Assembly (NCBI GenBank): GCA_905215225.1
Contig: CAJMPM010000098.1
Coordinates: forward strand, 1 to 6,127
DNA: 6,127 nt
DNA from: an uncultured bacterium
GTDB lineage: Bacteria; Actinomycetota; Coriobacteriia; Coriobacteriales; Coriobacteriaceae
Reading direction: 5' to 3'
The notes below the pieces were generated by a model. It saw nothing but the letters and a program-made list of their open reading frames with translations, was not told the DNA's origin and ran no database searches. A program made the translations under genes and the position numbers. Positions 5,978 to 6,127 of the stretch are shown one piece after another (position 1 is the stretch's first letter; every line of letters starts with the position of its first letter).

Positions 5978-6127
5978 TCCGAGCGGCTCTGCACGAGCGC
6001 CTCCGCAAGCCTCGCGGGACCAAAATGATCCGTTTTCCTCCGTCCCCCAGGGATCAAAAGGAAAATCTCTAAACGAAACATTACAAACATCTACGGTTGA
6101 AACACAAAAATAGAGCGAAACCACGAA
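5978..6127. other. Gene-free tail with small repeats and an AT-rich end
   Basis: I see no supported gene here. GGGACCAAAA (6016-6025) recurs as GGGATCAAAA (6050-6059). TGATCC (6026-6031) is inverted as GGATCA (6051-6056), and TTTTCCT (6033-6039) as AGGAAAA (6059-6065), so the stretch can fold in more than one way. From about 6056 the sequence turns distinctly AT-rich, unlike the rest of the window, as expected for a promoter region. On the minus strand TTGTGT (6102-6107) and TGTAAT (6080-6085), 16 bases apart, form a candidate promoter reading into the foldback element. A plus-strand gene may begin beyond the window. Confidence 0.4.

Noticed and set aside
5839..6090. 83-codon minus-strand open frame through the foldback element
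   Set aside because: No ribosome-binding site, no recognisable domain, and most of it is translation of inverted-repeat DNA. It is more likely non-coding.

Overview
This is a high-GC window with compact, overlapping genes and codons strongly biased to G/C in the third position. That suits an actinobacterium. The protein style and the short repeated palindromes suggest a gut Coriobacteriia member (Collinsella/Olsenella-like), but this is an inference and was not tested by any search.

Layout. (1) The left edge holds the first ~90 codons of a minus-strand LolD/MacB-type ABC ATPase. (2) The gap 275-454 has no gene but carries a cluster of three copies of a ~21-nt repeat; the last two copies form a long hairpin. 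(3) A tight minus-strand operon runs from 3782 down to 455: a DrrA/YvfR-like ABC ATPase, then two different ABC-2 permeases, joined by a 9-nt gap and a 14-nt overlap. (4) A 209-nt divergent control region (3783-3991) contains two candidate operator-like symmetries, a strong but apparently unused ribosome-binding sequence, and a -10-like hexamer placed for a leaderless start. (5) A plus-strand two-component pair follows: a DesK/LiaS-like HPK7 histidine kinase and a NarL/LuxR-type response regulator, overlapping by ATGA. (6) The gene-free stretch 5764-6127 holds a perfect 24-bp inverted repeat bounding a 154-bp foldback, a third partial arm just upstream, and an AT-rich tail.

How it works together. 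The divergent arrangement of HPK7 kinase plus LuxR-type regulator beside ATPase-permease-permease resembles the YvfRS/YvfTU layout of Firmicutes. The simplest reading is that the kinase senses a membrane-related cue, phosphorylates the regulator, and the regulator controls the adjacent exporter. The substrate cannot be read from the sequence. The genes are of familiar type. The least explained parts are the two families of palindromic repeats and the mode of translation start of the kinase.
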